Source: CAWCKS01 sp963763485
Lineage (GTDB): Bacteria; Pseudomonadota; Alphaproteobacteria; Rhizobiales; Xanthobacteraceae
Length of the DNA: 64,000 nt
Direction: 5' to 3'
Assembly (NCBI GenBank): GCA_963763485.1
Contig: CAVXOW010000003.1
Span: 248,001 to 312,000, forward strand
A program made the position numbers and the translations under genes. Below, piece after piece: positions 1-10,324 of this stretch. A model generated the notes under the pieces. It was not told the DNA's origin and did no database searches. It worked only from the letters and a program-made list of their open reading frames with translations. Numbering within the stretch: the first letter of the stretch is position 1; the number at the start of each line of letters is the position of its first letter.

Positions 1-1685
1 AGCCGGCGGAGCCGATCAGCGCCACATAGACCAGCACCATCGCGATGCTGTGGCGGATCACGAAAGAGGCGGCGGCGCCGTAACCCAGCGACAGCCGTTC
101 GAAGGCGCGGTTGAACAGGCCGGTAAAGCCGTTCCAGCCGCGCGCCAGAACGTTCCAGTTTGCTGGCTCCGATCGGTCGTGGTGCGGCACCAGGATCAGC
201 GAAGCCAGCGCCGGCGACAGGGTGAGGGAGCAGAAGCAGGAAATTGCGGTGGCAACCGCAATGGTGATCGCGAACTGCTGGAAGAATTGGCCGGTGATCC
301 CGGGCAGGAAGGCGGTCGGCACGAACACGGCGCAAAGCACCAGCGCGATCGACACCAGCGCGCTGCCGACCTCCTGCATCGTCTTGAGTGCCGCATCGCG
401 GCGGCTCGAGCCCGCAGCGAGATGACGTTCGACGTTTTCCACCACAACAATGGCGTCGTCGACCACGATGCCGACCGCGAGCACGAGGCCGAACAAGGTC
501 AGATTGTTAATGGAGAAGTTGAACGCCGCCATCGCCGCAAAGGTGCCGACCAGCGATACCGGAATGGCGAGGATCGGGATGACCGCGGGCCGCCAGCCCT
601 GCAGGAACACCAGCACGACGATGACTACGAGGATCATCGCCTCGTAGATGGTCTTGACCAGCTCGCTGACGGACTGTGCGATGAACTCGGTCGGGTTGTA
701 GCCGATGTTGTATTCGAGGCCTTTGGGGAAATCTGCGCTCAGTTGCTGCATCGTCGCCGCGATGCTCTTGGCAGTCGCCAGCGCATTCGAACCCGGCCGC
801 TGCGAGATGCCGAGCCCCACGGCCGGCTTCTGCAACAGAAAACTGTTGGTGGTGTAGGACAGGGCGCCGAGCTCGATGCGGGCGACGTCGCGCAGATGCA
901 CGACGCGGCCATCCGGGCCGGCCTTGATCAGGATGTCGCCGAATTGCGCAGTGTCTTTCAGCCGCCCCGTGAAGGTCAGGTTGATCTGAAAGGCGCGGTC
1001 GGCAATCGGCGGTTCGGCCAATTGCCCACCGGCGATCTGCTGGTTCTGCGCGCGGATCGCGGTAAGCACGTCGTCGGCGGTCAGCCCAAGCGAGGCGATG
1101 CGGTCGGGATCGAGCCACAGCCGCATCGAATAGTCGCGCGCGCCAAAGATCTGGATGTCGCCGACGCCGTCGAGGCGGAGCAGGCGATCGCGCACCTGCT
1201 GCAGCGCGTAGTTCGAGATGTAGAGCTGATCAAGGCTGTTGTCCGGCGACAGCATGAACACGACCATCAGGAGGTCGGGGACTGTTCTTGCGGGTGACCA
1301 CGCCGACCTGCTGCACCTCCTGGGGCAGGCGCGGCTGCGCGATAGCGACGCGGTTCTGGACCAGCACCTGGGCCTTGTCGAGGTCGGTGCCGAGCTTGAA
1401 GGTCACCGTGATGGTCAGGCGGCCGTCGGAGGTCGACTGGCTGTAGAGATACAGCATGTCCTCGACGCCATTGATCTCCTGCTCGATCGGGGTTGCGACA
1501 GTGTCGGCCACGGTCTGCGCGGAGGCGCCGGGATATTGCGTGGTCACGACGACGGTCGGCGGCGCGATCTGCGGATATTCCGAGATCGGCAGCGTCGTGT
1601 AGGCAATCGCGCCGACCACCAGGAGCACGATGGACAGCACGATTGCCAGCACCGGCTGGTTGATCGACAGACGCCCGAGATTCAT
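1..1685 (-). pseudogene. RND multidrug efflux permease (AcrB/MexB-like), frameshifted, C-terminus outside window
   Basis: Inner-membrane pump subunit of a tripartite resistance-nodulation-division efflux system, driven by proton import. Seen: a typical HAE1 N-terminus from 1685 (MNLGRLSINQPVLAIVLSIV), then a docking domain with YPGASAQTVADTVATPIEQ. After VVTRKNS the frame breaks at the four-G run at 1277-1280. Removing one base restores DLLMVVFMLSPDN and the family reads on to the window edge, including the proton-relay helix GLVLAVGIVVDDAIVVVENV near 430-490 with its paired Asp. About 560 of an expected ~1040 residues lie in the window. The ATG overlaps the stop of the upstream adaptor gene (ATGA), indicating translational coupling. 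Only the integrity is uncertain: it may be a real frameshift or a base-calling error in a homopolymer. Confidence 0.88.
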
Positions 1686-2849
1686 TGCTTTGCGCCCTGC
1701 GCCGGAGGCTGGGCCGCGGCTTGCGCCGTGTGCGGCGAGACCTTCTGGCCGACCCGGGCGCGCTGCAGGCCTTCGACGATGACGCGGTCGTCCGGCTTCA
1801 GGCCGTCCTTGACGATGCGCAGGCCCTCGTCGAGCGCGCCGAGCGTGACCGGCTTTGCTTCGACGGTGTCGTCGTCCTTGACGACAAAGACGATTTTCCG
1901 CGATTGATCACTCGCGATCGCCGTGTCCGGAATCAGCAGCGCGTCGTAGGGCGAGCTGCCGATCAGGCGGACGCGTGCGAATTGTCCGGGCAGGATCGAC
2001 AGATCGTGGTTGGGCACCTTGGCGCGAACGCGCAACGTCCCGGTCGAGACGTCCAGGCGGTTGTCGACAAAGTCCATCGCGCCGTCGTGCGACGGCTTGG
2101 TCTCGCCGGCCAGGAGGATCTGCACCGGGTTCGGCGTGTCGCGCGAGCTTGGCCGCTTGCCTTCGAACCACAACTTGTTGTTCCTGAGGTACGTCGGCTC
2201 GTCGAGGTCGAAGTAGATGTGGATCGGGTCGAGCGAGACCAGCGTGGTCAGAAGGGTCGCGCCGGCGTCGCCGCCCTGCACGAGATTGCCGACGCTGACG
2301 AGGTGGCGGCTGACGCGGCCGTCCATCGGCGCCAGCACGTGGGTGTATTCGATGATCGAGCTGGGCGCGTTTCAGCGCGGCTTCCGATTGAATGACGGAG
2401 GCCTCGGCGGCCTGCAGCGCCTGCCGCTTCTGATCGACGATGGCGTCAGCAACGTTCTGGCTCTTGACCAGCTCGAGCGTGCGATCGAGGTCGCGTTTGC
2501 CGAGTTCGACGCGGGCCCGCGCGTCGGCAAGCTGGCCGTCGACCTGGGCGGCGGCAGCATCATAAGGGCGGGAGTCGATGAGGTAGAGCAGGTCGTCCTT
2601 GCGGACGATCTCGCCGTCGCTGAAGCCGACGCGGGTAACGAAGCCGCCGACCCGGGCGCGAACGTCGACCTGCTCGACCGCCTCGAAGCGGCCGGTGAAT
2701 TCGTCCCAATCGGTCACGGTGCGCTTGACCGGGGTTGCGACCGTCACCGACGGCGCCGATGCGGCAGGAGTTTGCGCGGGCTTTTCGCTGCAGGCGGCAA
2801 GAGTAAGCGCGGTCACGAGAAGAGCAGGACGAAGAGAGATTTGAAGCAA
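1682..2849 (-). pseudogene. RND efflux periplasmic adaptor (AcrA/MexA-like lipoprotein), frameshifted
   Basis: Membrane-fusion subunit that links the RND permease to an outer-membrane channel. Seen: a TTG start at 2849, a lipoprotein signal with lipobox LAAC (Cys at about residue 20), the biotinyl-lipoyl half motif ARVGGFVTRVGFSDGEIVRK, a helical hairpin rich in Ala/Gln/Arg, then LAPMDGRVSRHLVSVGN and the beta-barrel. The N-terminal (2849 to about 2355) and C-terminal (2338 to 1682) halves lie in different frames. One surplus base near 2353 accounts for it, because 1168 nt is one more than a whole number of codons. It is upstream of and overlapping the permease. No outer-membrane factor gene is visible. 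An in-frame ATG was not found near the start, so TTG is my choice. Confidence 0.85.
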
Positions 2850-3154
2850 ATTGAGTCATCAGGCCCCACCATTGCTCCGTGCGACGTGCGCTGGCGTCTC
2901 AATGCACTGCTGTCCAAACACCGCGCTGAGCCCTGCCATCAAGCACTGCCCAAAAGCTTGCCACGGGATTACGACAATCCCGCGGTCACCATTCTGTGAT
3001 CGTTGTTGAGCGGCGCGGACGCGCGCGCTTCGAGGAACTTCGCTTCCGATCACGCTAACGCTTGCGACCGGCGGATGCAGCATGTAGCCACGAGCAGTAT
3101 CGCATTCAAGAGCCAGGCGAGACCTGACCGATCGGCTAGGTCATGTCGACATCG
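2850..3154. other. Intergenic region upstream of the RND operon
   Basis: About 305 bases lie between the adaptor gene (reading left) and the end of the cyclase gene. It should hold the efflux operon promoter on the minus strand. I see no convincing -35/-10 pair, palindrome or divergent regulator gene. Confidence 0.5.
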
Positions 3155-3886
3155 TCATGCCGAAAAAAGCGTCACCGGTTCGGCAAAGCCTTTCAGCGTG
3201 TATTCGCGCCCGCCACCGCTGATCATGTCGGAAGCCCGATCGCGGACCGCCGAGGTCACGAGGATCTCGCCGGCCTTTGCTGCGGCCTGCGCGCGAGCCG
3301 CGCGATTGACGACGGTCCCGACCGCTGTGAGATCGCGATGCGAATGGCCGAACTCGCCGAAATTGGTGTCGCCGCAGTCGATGCCGATCCCGATGCCGAG
3401 TTCGACCTCCCCGATGCCGATATCCTTGATCAATGCATCGTGCCTCGCGCGGAAGCGGTCCTGGATCTCGCGCGCCGCGTAGAGCGCTTGCGCCACATGA
3501 TCATCCTGCTTCACCGGAAAATTGAAGATCGCCAGCACGGCGTCGCCGAGGGTCTTGTTGAGCAGGCCGTCGTAGCGCCAGATCGCGGCAGCGCAGTCAT
3601 CGTAGAAGGCATCGAGCAGCGAGGTCAGGCCGGCTTGCTCGATGCGCTCGGTGAGCGCGGTATAGCCGCGCAGGTCGGCAAACATCACGGTGGCGTCGAT
3701 CGTCACCGCGCGCGCCTTCATCACCTTCGAAAACGCCATCTCGCAGATGGTGCAGGTGTTCGGATTCATCCGGCTCGGCTTGACCCCAAACAGCCGAAAC
3801 GGCGCCGAGAGCGGCCCGCGCAGCACGATCGGCATGTGCAGGTTCTGCCAGCAGCCGAGGCAAAGAGTTGCGGGTTCCGGGGTCAT
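3155..3886 (-). CDS. Class III adenylate/guanylate cyclase with N-terminal double CxxC
   Basis: Probable nucleotide cyclase making cAMP or cGMP from the triphosphate. Seen: 243 residues with no membrane segment. The catalytic homology domain occupies roughly residues 60-240, with ATVMFADLRGYTALTERIE (metal-binding Asp), LLNKTLGDAVLAIFNFP, and GDTNFGEFGHSHRDLTAVG leading to VVNRAAR, which fits the transition-state Asn/Arg segment. Before it lies a short region with CLGC (Cys9, Cys12) and CTIC (Cys45, Cys48), which could form a zinc site or redox switch. It stands alone between the RND operon and the enoyl-CoA hydratase, all on the minus strand. The cyclase assignment is firm; substrate and role of the Cys pairs are inference. 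Confidence 0.88.
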   Translation of the reverse strand: MTPEPATLCLGCWQNLHMPIVLRGPLSAPFRLFGVKPSRMNPNTCTICEMAFSKVMKARAVTIDATVMFADLRGYTALTERIEQAGLTSLLDAFYDDCAAAIWRYDGLLNKTLGDAVLAIFNFPVKQDDHVAQALYAAREIQDRFRARHDALIKDIGIGEVELGIGIGIDCGDTNFGEFGHSHRDLTAVGTVVNRAARAQAAAKAGEILVTSAVRDRASDMISGGGREYTLKGFAEPVTLFSA

Positions 3887-3970
3887 CGCGAGCCCATCAT
3901 TGCAGTCGTCGCCGGGAAGGCCGGCTGCCGCGTTGATTTTACTGCAATCGCGGGACGCGCGAAACGGCCG

Positions 3971-4826
3971 TCAGCGCCACCATGGATACTGGGTCGGCAT
4001 GTCCTCGGAGACCTTGCCCGGAAAAGACGGCGAGCGCTTCTCCAGGAACGCCTGCACGCCTTCGCGCACGTCGGCATGACCGCCGCGCTCGATCGACATC
4101 GGCCGGTCGATCGTGAGCAGGTCGAACGGATCGGGCGCGCCGGAGAAGCGCCACAGCATTTGCCGGGTGAGGGCGATGGCGACCGCCGAGGTCTCGGCGG
4201 TCATCTCATGGGCGATCGCCTTCGCGCGGGCCAGGAGATCGGCGGGTTCGGTGACCTCGCTGACGAGACCGCCGCGCAAGCGCTTCGTCGGCCTCGAACG
4301 TTCGGCCCGACAGGCACCAGCGCAGCGCCTGCGGCAGGCCGACCAGTTTTGGCAGGAACCAGGCGCTGCCGGCCTCCGGCACGAGGCCGCGGCGCGCGAA
4401 GATGAAGCCGAGCTTTGCGCCTTTGGCGACGATGCGAATGTCCATCGGCAGCGTCATGGTGATGCCGACGCCGACCGCGTGGCCGTTGATCGCGGCGATC
4501 GACGGCTTGCGGCACGAGAAGATCGCGCCGACGAAGCCGCGGCCGCGGCCGGCGGGCGTGTCGCCGCCACCGCCGAACACGCTGGCGCCGTGGGCGCCCG
4601 AGGTATCGAAACTGTTCGCGCCGCCGGAGACATCGGCGCCGGCGCAGAAGGCACGGCCTGAGCCGGTGACGATCACGGCGCGCACGGCGTCGTCCTGATC
4701 GGCGCGGTTGAACGCGTCCTCGAGCTCGCTGCCCATGGTGCTGGTATAGGCGTTGAGCTTGTCCGGGCGGTTGAGCGTCAGGACCATGACCGATCCGTCG
4801 ATCTCGCACGTGATGTCTTTATACAT
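3971..4826 (-). pseudogene. Enoyl-CoA hydratase/isomerase family protein, frameshifted
   Basis: Crotonase-fold enzyme expected to hydrate or isomerise enoyl-CoA in fatty or aromatic acid breakdown. Seen: an ATG at 4826 behind a good Shine-Dalgarno (GGGAGAG), VMVLTLNRPDKLNAYTSTM, the oxyanion-hole segment GRAFCAGADVSGG, PSIAAINGHAVGVG, and GLVPEAGSAWFLPKLVG carrying the usual Glu. The frame breaks after TFEADEAL. Removing one base from the AA pair at 4278-4279 restores RGGLVSEVTEPADLLARAK and a C-terminus ending at 3971, for about 284 residues, a normal family length. Orientation and spacing suggest a single-gene unit. Family is certain, substrate unknown, integrity uncertain. Confidence 0.87.
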
Positions 4827-4962
4827 GGTGTTTCTCTCCCGCGTTGGACGCTTGTTTTTGAGCGACTATAGGCTAGCGCGGCTTGTCAAAACGCACAAAC
4901 GCCTGCATTGCACGGTGCTCATTCGTTCGCACTGCCGGCCAGCCGGCATTGGATCATCTGAC

Positions 4963-6219
4963 TTGCTCTCAAGCCATGCCGCAACCTTCGGCGTCGTCGC
5001 GCTCGCAACCTTGGGCGTGATCGCACGGCCCTGGAACTTTCCGGAGTTCATTTGGGCCGTCTCGGGTGCCGTGCTGCTGGTGGCGTTCAACCTGCTGCCG
5101 TGGCCGGATGCGCTCGCCGCCGCTGCCAAAGGCAACGACGTCTATTTCTTCCTCATCGGCATGATGCTGCTCGCGGAAGTCGCCCAGGCCGAGGGCCTGT
5201 TCGACTGGCTGGCGCGGGAAGCCGTCGCGCTGGCCGGCGGGCTCGTCGCAGCGTCTGTTCGCAATCGTGTACCTCGTCGGCACGCTGGTCACGATCCTGC
5301 TCTCGAACGACGCGACCGCGGTGGTGCTGACGCCAGCCGTGTACGCCGCGACGCGTGCGGCAAAAGTCGAGCCGCTGCCTTATCTCTTCGTCTGCGCCTT
5401 CATCGCCAATGCGGCGAGTTTTGTGCTGCCGATTTCAAATCCCGCCAATCTCGTGGTGTTCGGCGACCGCATGCCGCCGCTGCTCGAATGGCTGAAGTGG
5501 TTCACGCTGCCGTCGGTCGCCGCGATCGTCGCGACCTATGTCGTGCTGCGCTGGACGCAGCGGCGTGCAATTGGCGGCAGCCGTCGCGTCGGCGGCAGAG
5601 CCGCAACCGCTCGGGCGCGGCGGCGTGATCGCGGCCATCGGAATCGTTGCCACGGCGATCGTGCTGCTCACGGCATCGGCGCTTGGCCGCGATCTGGGGT
5701 TGCCGACTTTTGTGGCGGGCGCGGCGGTGACGGCAGTCGTGTTGCTGCTGGCGCGCGAGTCGCCGTGGACAGTCCTGCGCGGCGTGTCGTGGTCGGTGCT
5801 GCCGCTGGTCGCCGGCCTGTTCATCCTGGTCGAGGGGTTGAACCGCACCGGCGCGGTGCCGGCGCTGGCCGAGCTGCTACGCGACGATGAGCGCGGCGGC
5901 GCCGCAGGCGACGACGTGGGCTGCGGGCATCGTCATTGCGGCGGCCTGCAACCTGTTCAACAACCTGCCGACCGGATTGATCGCGGCGACGACGATCCAC
6001 GGCGTCGATCTGCCGGCGCATCTGACCAGCGCCGTCCTGATCGGCGTCGATCTCGGGCCGAACCTGTCGGTGACGGGATCGCTGGCAACGATCCTCTGGC
6101 TGATCGCATTGCGCCGTCAGGGCGAGAATGTCGCGGCGCTGCAATTCCTCAAACTCGGGGTGCTGATCATGCCGCCGGCGCTGTTGCTGGCGCTGGCCAC
6201 GCTGTGGATCGGGACGTAA
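4963..6219 (+). pseudogene. ArsB/NhaD-type anion transporter (arsenite permease-like), three frameshifts
   Basis: Multi-spanning transporter of the ion transporter superfamily; relatives export arsenite or exchange anions. Seen in three successive frames: FGVVALATLGVIARPWNF and YFFLIGMMLLAEVAQAEGLF, then VYLVGTLVTILLSNDATAVV and ANAASFVLPISNPANLV, then FVAGAAVTAVVLLLARESPW, then CNLFNNLPTGLIA and GVDLGPNLSVTGSLATILW. These are the paired Asn/Pro/Gly motifs typical of ArsB. One surplus base near each of 5241, 5570 and 5882 explains the breaks; corrected, it encodes about 417 residues, the ArsB length. The start is uncertain: TTG 4963 or GTG 4915, with no good ATG. No arsR, arsC or acr3 neighbours are present, so arsenite as substrate is only a family guess. 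Confidence 0.83.
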
Positions 6220-6235
6220 CGCTTCGCTGAAATGC

Positions 6236-6260
6236 GAAGCCCGGCCAGTGGCCGGGCTTC
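6236..6260. terminator. Bidirectional hairpin terminator between convergent genes
   Basis: An 11-bp perfect stem (GAAGCCCGGCC, loop AGT, GGCCGGGCTTC) lies between the ArsB-like gene reading right and the LivJ-like gene reading left. A T-containing tract follows it. Confidence 0.75.
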
Positions 6261-6286
6261 ATTGTTGTCTTCTGTCGCTGACTGGA

Positions 6287-7530
6287 TCAGCTCGGACCGG
6301 TGCCGCCTTCCATCATCGGGCCGAACAGCTTCCAGGTCTCGCCTTCGAACTTCATCAGTTGCAGCTGCTTGATCGGCGACCAGTCGGTCTCCGAGGTCTT
6401 GATCTTGATCCCCGGCAGATAGATGCCGATCTCCATGTCCATCTTCTGCATCTGCTTCATCAGGTTCTCGCGCGTCATGTCGTCGCCGCACTGGCGCAGC
6501 ACCTGCTCGAGCCCCTTGGCGACGCCGTAACCGAACACGGTCGCGGCATCGGCCAGATCGCCTTCCGGATACCACTTGGTCATGAAGGCGCGCCATTCCT
6601 TCAGGCCCTGATCGTCCTTCCACTGCGGATCATTCGGGTCCTTCAGGTAAGCGGCGCTGATGATGCCCTGCGAATTCTCAAGGCCGGCCGGCTTGAGAAC
6701 CGACGACACCGAGACCGACACGTTGGTGAGGAACTGCACCGGGTGCCAGTTCATTTCGCCGATCTTCTTGATCGCCTGCGCGGCAAACTTCGGCGTCGCC
6801 ACGGTGATGAAGATGTCGGGATTGGCGCCCTTGATCTGTACCACCTGGGAATTGACGGTCGGGCTCGTCACTTCGAACGGCACTTCCGCGACGATCGTCT
6901 TGCCATCCTTGCCGAGCACATCGTGGAAGCCGGTCAGGTAATCCTTGCCGAAGTCATCGTTCTGGAACAGGATGCCGACCGTCTTGCCCGGAAAATTCTT
7001 CTGGATGTAGCGGCTGTAGATCCGCGCCTCGCTCTGGTAGTTCGGCTGCCAGCCCATGCTCCAGGGATATCTTTCGGATCGGCCCACTTGGTGGCGCCGC
7101 TGCCGATGAAGATCTGCGGCACCTTCTTCTGGTTGAGGTACTTCTGGATCGCGCTGTTGCCGGGCGTGCCGACCACCTGATAGACCGCGAACACTTCATC
7201 GCTCTCGACCAGCTTGCGGACCTGCTCGACCGTCTTCGGCGGCGAGTAGCCGTCGTCGTAGGAGATGAAAGTCACCTTGCGCCCGTTGATGCCGCCGGCA
7301 TCGTTGACCATCTTGAAATAGGCGGCTTCGGTCTTGGCGATCGTCGCGTAGGCCGATGCCGGACCTGAGTAGGGCGCGATATTGCCAATCTTGATTTCGG
7401 TGTCGGTGACGCCGACGTCATTCTTCTTCTGGGCAACAGCGACACCCGTTGTCAGCGCAACCGCGGTGATCGCCAGTGCAGCGGCTCGCAATGAGCCCAA
7501 CACGCCAAAATTCCTGGCATTCCAAGTCAC
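6287..7530 (-). pseudogene. LivJ-type branched-chain amino acid/amide ABC substrate-binding protein, frameshifted
   Basis: Periplasmic binding protein of the HAAT family. Seen: an export signal, then a mature start near KKNDVGVTDTEIKIGNIAPY and the family motifs INGRKVTFISYDDGYSPPK, VEQVRKLVE and GILFQNDDFGKDYLTGF. The frame breaks at ADPK / YPWSMGWQPNYQ near 7070, where one base appears to be missing (about 414 residues when corrected). Start choice: the GGAGGA Shine-Dalgarno abuts an ATG at 7536 with no spacer, but sits 6 bases before an in-frame GTG at 7530, so I prefer GTG. It is clearly related to the protein at 34073. No permease or ATPase genes are adjacent, so it is an orphan. Ligand unknown. 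Confidence 0.87.
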
Positions 7531-7770
7531 GTGCATTCCTCCATTTTCTCTATCGCCCGGTTGCTATGAAAGTCTTGTTGGATGAGCGACGCTCTCATCA
7601 TTGAGAGAACAAATCGAATACCACGGAACCGCTGATGTCACTAGCCCGCGAAGCTCCCCGATCCTGATGCGGCGTCAGGCGGCATGGCGCCGGCGAGCGC
7701 GATAAGCCTTTGCGCGATGCCGCAATCGCGCTACCTACGGCGAAAGCGCGGGGACATTTGAGGTCGCAGG

Positions 7771-9003
7771 GTGAGTGGCGAGGGGCAAAGGGTCGTCATC
7801 ATTGGCGCAGGGCACGCTGGCGGCTCGGCGGCCGCGTTCCTGCGCGAGTACGGATTTGCCGGCGAGATCGCGCTGGTCGGTGAAGAGGCCGTACTGCCCT
7901 ATCAACGGCCGCCGCTGTCAAAAGCCTGGCTGAAGGGCGAGGCCGACGAGCATCACCTGATCTTGCGGCCGGATGCCTATTATGCCGGCAGCCACATCGA
8001 TGTGCGGCTTGCAACGCGCGCAGCTGCGATCGACCGCGCCAGTTGTCGCGTCAGCCTGCAGAGCGGTGAACAGTTGCCTTACGACTGGCTGATCCTTGCC
8101 ACCGGTTCAAGATTGCGCCGGCTCAACGTGCCGGGCGCCGAGCTTGCCGGAATTTTCTTCCTGCGCACCACTGTCGATGCTGATCAGCTGAAAGCGGCGA
8201 TCAAGCCGGGCGGCAAGCTCGCCGTGATCGGCGGTGGCTATATCGGTCTCGAAGTCGCGGCGTGTGCGAAATATCTCGGCGCCGACGTCACGGTGATCGA
8301 GAGCGAAGCGCGCGTGCTGTCGCGCACGTCGAGCGCAGTGCTCGCCGAATTCTTCCAGGACTATCATCGCGGCAAGGGCGTGCGCTTCGAGTTGAACGCG
8401 CGCGTGAGCGGCTTCGTCGGGCGCGAGGGTCATGTCGCAGGCGTCAGCCTCGCGGACGGCAGGGTTATCGATTGCGATGCGGCGCTGGTCGGCGTGGGCG
8501 CGCTCGGCCATGATGATCTCGCGAAGGCGGCCGGCTTGCCGTGCGAGGACGGCATTGTGGTCGATGACCTCGCGCGTACTTCGGATCCAAAGATCTTTGC
8601 GATCGGCGACTGCACGCGGCGGCCGCTGCCGCGCTACGGCAAGATGGTGCGGCTCGAAAGCGTGCCGAATGCACTGGAGCAGGCCAAGCTTGCTGCCGGC
8701 GCGATCTGCGGACGACCGCCAGCGGCGCCCGAGGTGCCGTGGTTCTGGTCCGACCAGTTCGATCTCCGCCTGCAGATCGCCGGCCTCGCCTTCGATGTCG
8801 CGGAGACGGTGATCCGCGGTGATCCCAAAGACGCGAAGTTCGCGGTGTTTCACCTCGCCACCGACGGCCGGCTGCAGGCGGTCGAGGCGGTCAACGCGAC
8901 GCCTGAATACATGACCGGCCGCTTGCTGATCGGGAAGGCAAAGCCGGTCGACCGCACGCGCCTTGCCGATCGTGCGATCCCGATCAAGCAACTGCTCAGC
9001 TAA
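7771..9003 (+). CDS. FAD-dependent ferredoxin/rubredoxin reductase family protein
   Basis: NAD(P)H-dependent flavoprotein that passes electrons to a ferredoxin, typically feeding a cytochrome P450 or ring dioxygenase. Seen: 410 residues, an FAD-binding VVIIGAGHAGGSAAAFLRE at the N-terminus, the PYQRPPLSKAWLKGE segment characteristic of this subfamily, a second Rossmann motif LAVIGGGYIGLEVAAC near residue 150, and the FAD-contacting KIFAIGDCTRRPLP near 275. It has a C-terminal reductase domain. The start is a GTG at 7771; no closer ATG exists. The glutathione S-transferase gene follows after 33 bases, suggesting co-transcription. No ferredoxin or oxygenase gene is next to it, so the electron acceptor is unknown. 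Confidence 0.9.
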   Translation: MSGEGQRVVIIGAGHAGGSAAAFLREYGFAGEIALVGEEAVLPYQRPPLSKAWLKGEADEHHLILRPDAYYAGSHIDVRLATRAAAIDRASCRVSLQSGEQLPYDWLILATGSRLRRLNVPGAELAGIFFLRTTVDADQLKAAIKPGGKLAVIGGGYIGLEVAACAKYLGADVTVIESEARVLSRTSSAVLAEFFQDYHRGKGVRFELNARVSGFVGREGHVAGVSLADGRVIDCDAALVGVGALGHDDLAKAAGLPCEDGIVVDDLARTSDPKIFAIGDCTRRPLPRYGKMVRLESVPNALEQAKLAAGAICGRPPAAPEVPWFWSDQFDLRLQIAGLAFDVAETVIRGDPKDAKFAVFHLATDGRLQAVEAVNATPEYMTGRLLIGKAKPVDRTRLADRAIPIKQLLS

Positions 9004-9036
9004 CGAATAAAACGAACAAGAAGAAGGAAACGCCGC

Positions 9037-9642
9037 ATGAAGATCCACTTCGCGCCCAATACCAGGGCGGTTCGCATCGTCTGGCTGTTCGAGGAACTCG
9101 GCCTGCCTTACGAACTCGAGCGCTACAAGCTCGGCGATCCCGCAATGCGCTCGGCCGAGTATCGCAGGGTGCATCCGATGGGGCGGGTGCCGGCGCTGCA
9201 GGACGGCGACGTTACGATCTTCGAGTCGGGCGCGATCGTGGAATATGTGCTCGCCAGATACGGCAACGGGCGCCTGATGCCAAAGATATCTTCGGCGGAT
9301 TTCCCGGCGTACCTGCAGTGGCTGCACTATGCCGAAGGCATGATCATGCCGCCGGTCAACACCATCGTCGTCGAAACCATCCTGCTGCCGCCGGAACGGC
9401 GCAATCAGGGCAACGTGGACCGCGCGACAAAACTGCTCGGCCAGATGCTGTCGGCGGTCGATCAGCATCTTGCCGGACGGGAGTATCTCGCCGGAGAGTT
9501 CAGCGGGGCCGACATCATGACAGGGCATGCCTGCACGGTTGCGGCGCGTCTCAAGGCCGACGTGTCGGACAAGCCGAACGTTGCGGCCTATATCGCCCGC
9601 GTCAATGCGCGGCCGGCACTGCAGAAGGCGTGGGCGACGTAG
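9037..9642 (+). CDS. Glutathione S-transferase family protein
   Basis: Cytosolic GST expected to conjugate or isomerise electrophiles with glutathione. Seen: 201 residues, start ATG behind AAGGAAA, thioredoxin-fold N-terminal domain (IHFAPNTRAVRIVWLFEELG, then VPALQDGDVTIFESGAIVEY, where the ES pair binds the gamma-glutamyl group) and an all-helical C-terminal domain with EYLAGEFSGADIM, the conserved N-capping box. It is likely an operon partner of the preceding flavin reductase, which hints at xenobiotic or stress metabolism. The specific reaction cannot be read from sequence. Confidence 0.92.
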   Translation: MKIHFAPNTRAVRIVWLFEELGLPYELERYKLGDPAMRSAEYRRVHPMGRVPALQDGDVTIFESGAIVEYVLARYGNGRLMPKISSADFPAYLQWLHYAEGMIMPPVNTIVVETILLPPERRNQGNVDRATKLLGQMLSAVDQHLAGREYLAGEFSGADIMTGHACTVAARLKADVSDKPNVAAYIARVNARPALQKAWAT

Positions 9643-9731
9643 CTGCTCTAAATCTCTGGCGGAACCGGGAACACGGTTTGCGAGCCGCAGTTGTTCAGGC
9701 CGGCAGGTCCTGCAACTTCTTCGTGGTTCGG

Positions 9732-10324
9732 ATGGAAGGCGTCAAGACGATTGTCGAGCGAATGACCGGCCGGTCCCGTCCTGATGCGGCCCAGCTGGCG
9801 ACGCTGGTCCGCGAGCGCAAGGCAAACGAGTTCCGCTTTGCCGACGACGGCTTCATTCCCAATCACCCGCGCTGGCCTCTCATCGTCTACCGCGACGCCG
9901 TCAGCCTGCCGCAGGAGTTCGACCCGGCGGCGGTGTTCGAGGGATTGTTCGAGCGCCATGGCTGGGGCGACAGCTGGCGCAACGGCGTGTTCGACTATCC
10001 GCACTATCACTCGCGCATCCATGAGGTGCTCGGCGTCGCGCGCGGCAGTGCCAATATCCGTTTCGGCGGCGAGCGTGGCCGGACGCTCGCGGTGAAAGCC
10101 GGCGACGTCGCCGTGTTGCCGGCCGGGACGGGCATCAGTGTCTCGGCGCAAGCAGCGACTTCCTCGCCGTCGGCGCATATCCGCCGTTCGGCACCTACGA
10201 CGTTTGCACAAAGCCGGAAGACCATGCGGCGGCGTTGCAATCGATCCCGAAAGTGCGGTTGCCGAACGAGGATCCGCTCTATGGCTCCGGTGGTCCACTG
10301 CTGCAGCTGTGGTCGCGCGGTTGA
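9732..10324 (+). pseudogene. Cupin-fold protein, frameshifted near its C-terminus
   Basis: Single beta-barrel protein of the cupin superfamily. Seen: start ATG 9732; a first cupin motif with the likely metal ligands in HYHSRIHEVLGVARGSANI and a Gly-rich turn GDVAVLPAGTG. The frame then breaks in a G run at about 10130-10132. Adding one base restores HQCLGASSDFLAVGAYPP (second-motif His), GTYDVCTKPEDH and an ending at 10324, giving about 197 residues. It lies downstream of the GST on the same strand with an ~90-base gap. Function unknown; family call is firm. Confidence 0.8.

Noticed and set aside
50..1297. 415-codon plus-strand open frame
   Set aside because: It is the antisense of the RND permease, with Arg/Asp/Gly-heavy composition and no recognisable domain.
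4963..6219. Arsenic-resistance operon
   Set aside because: Only an ArsB-like transporter is present; no arsR, arsC, arsH or acr3 nearby, so I do not claim an ars operon.
8107..9528. 473-codon minus-strand open frame
   Set aside because: Antisense to the ferredoxin reductase and GST genes; both sense products are clear families.
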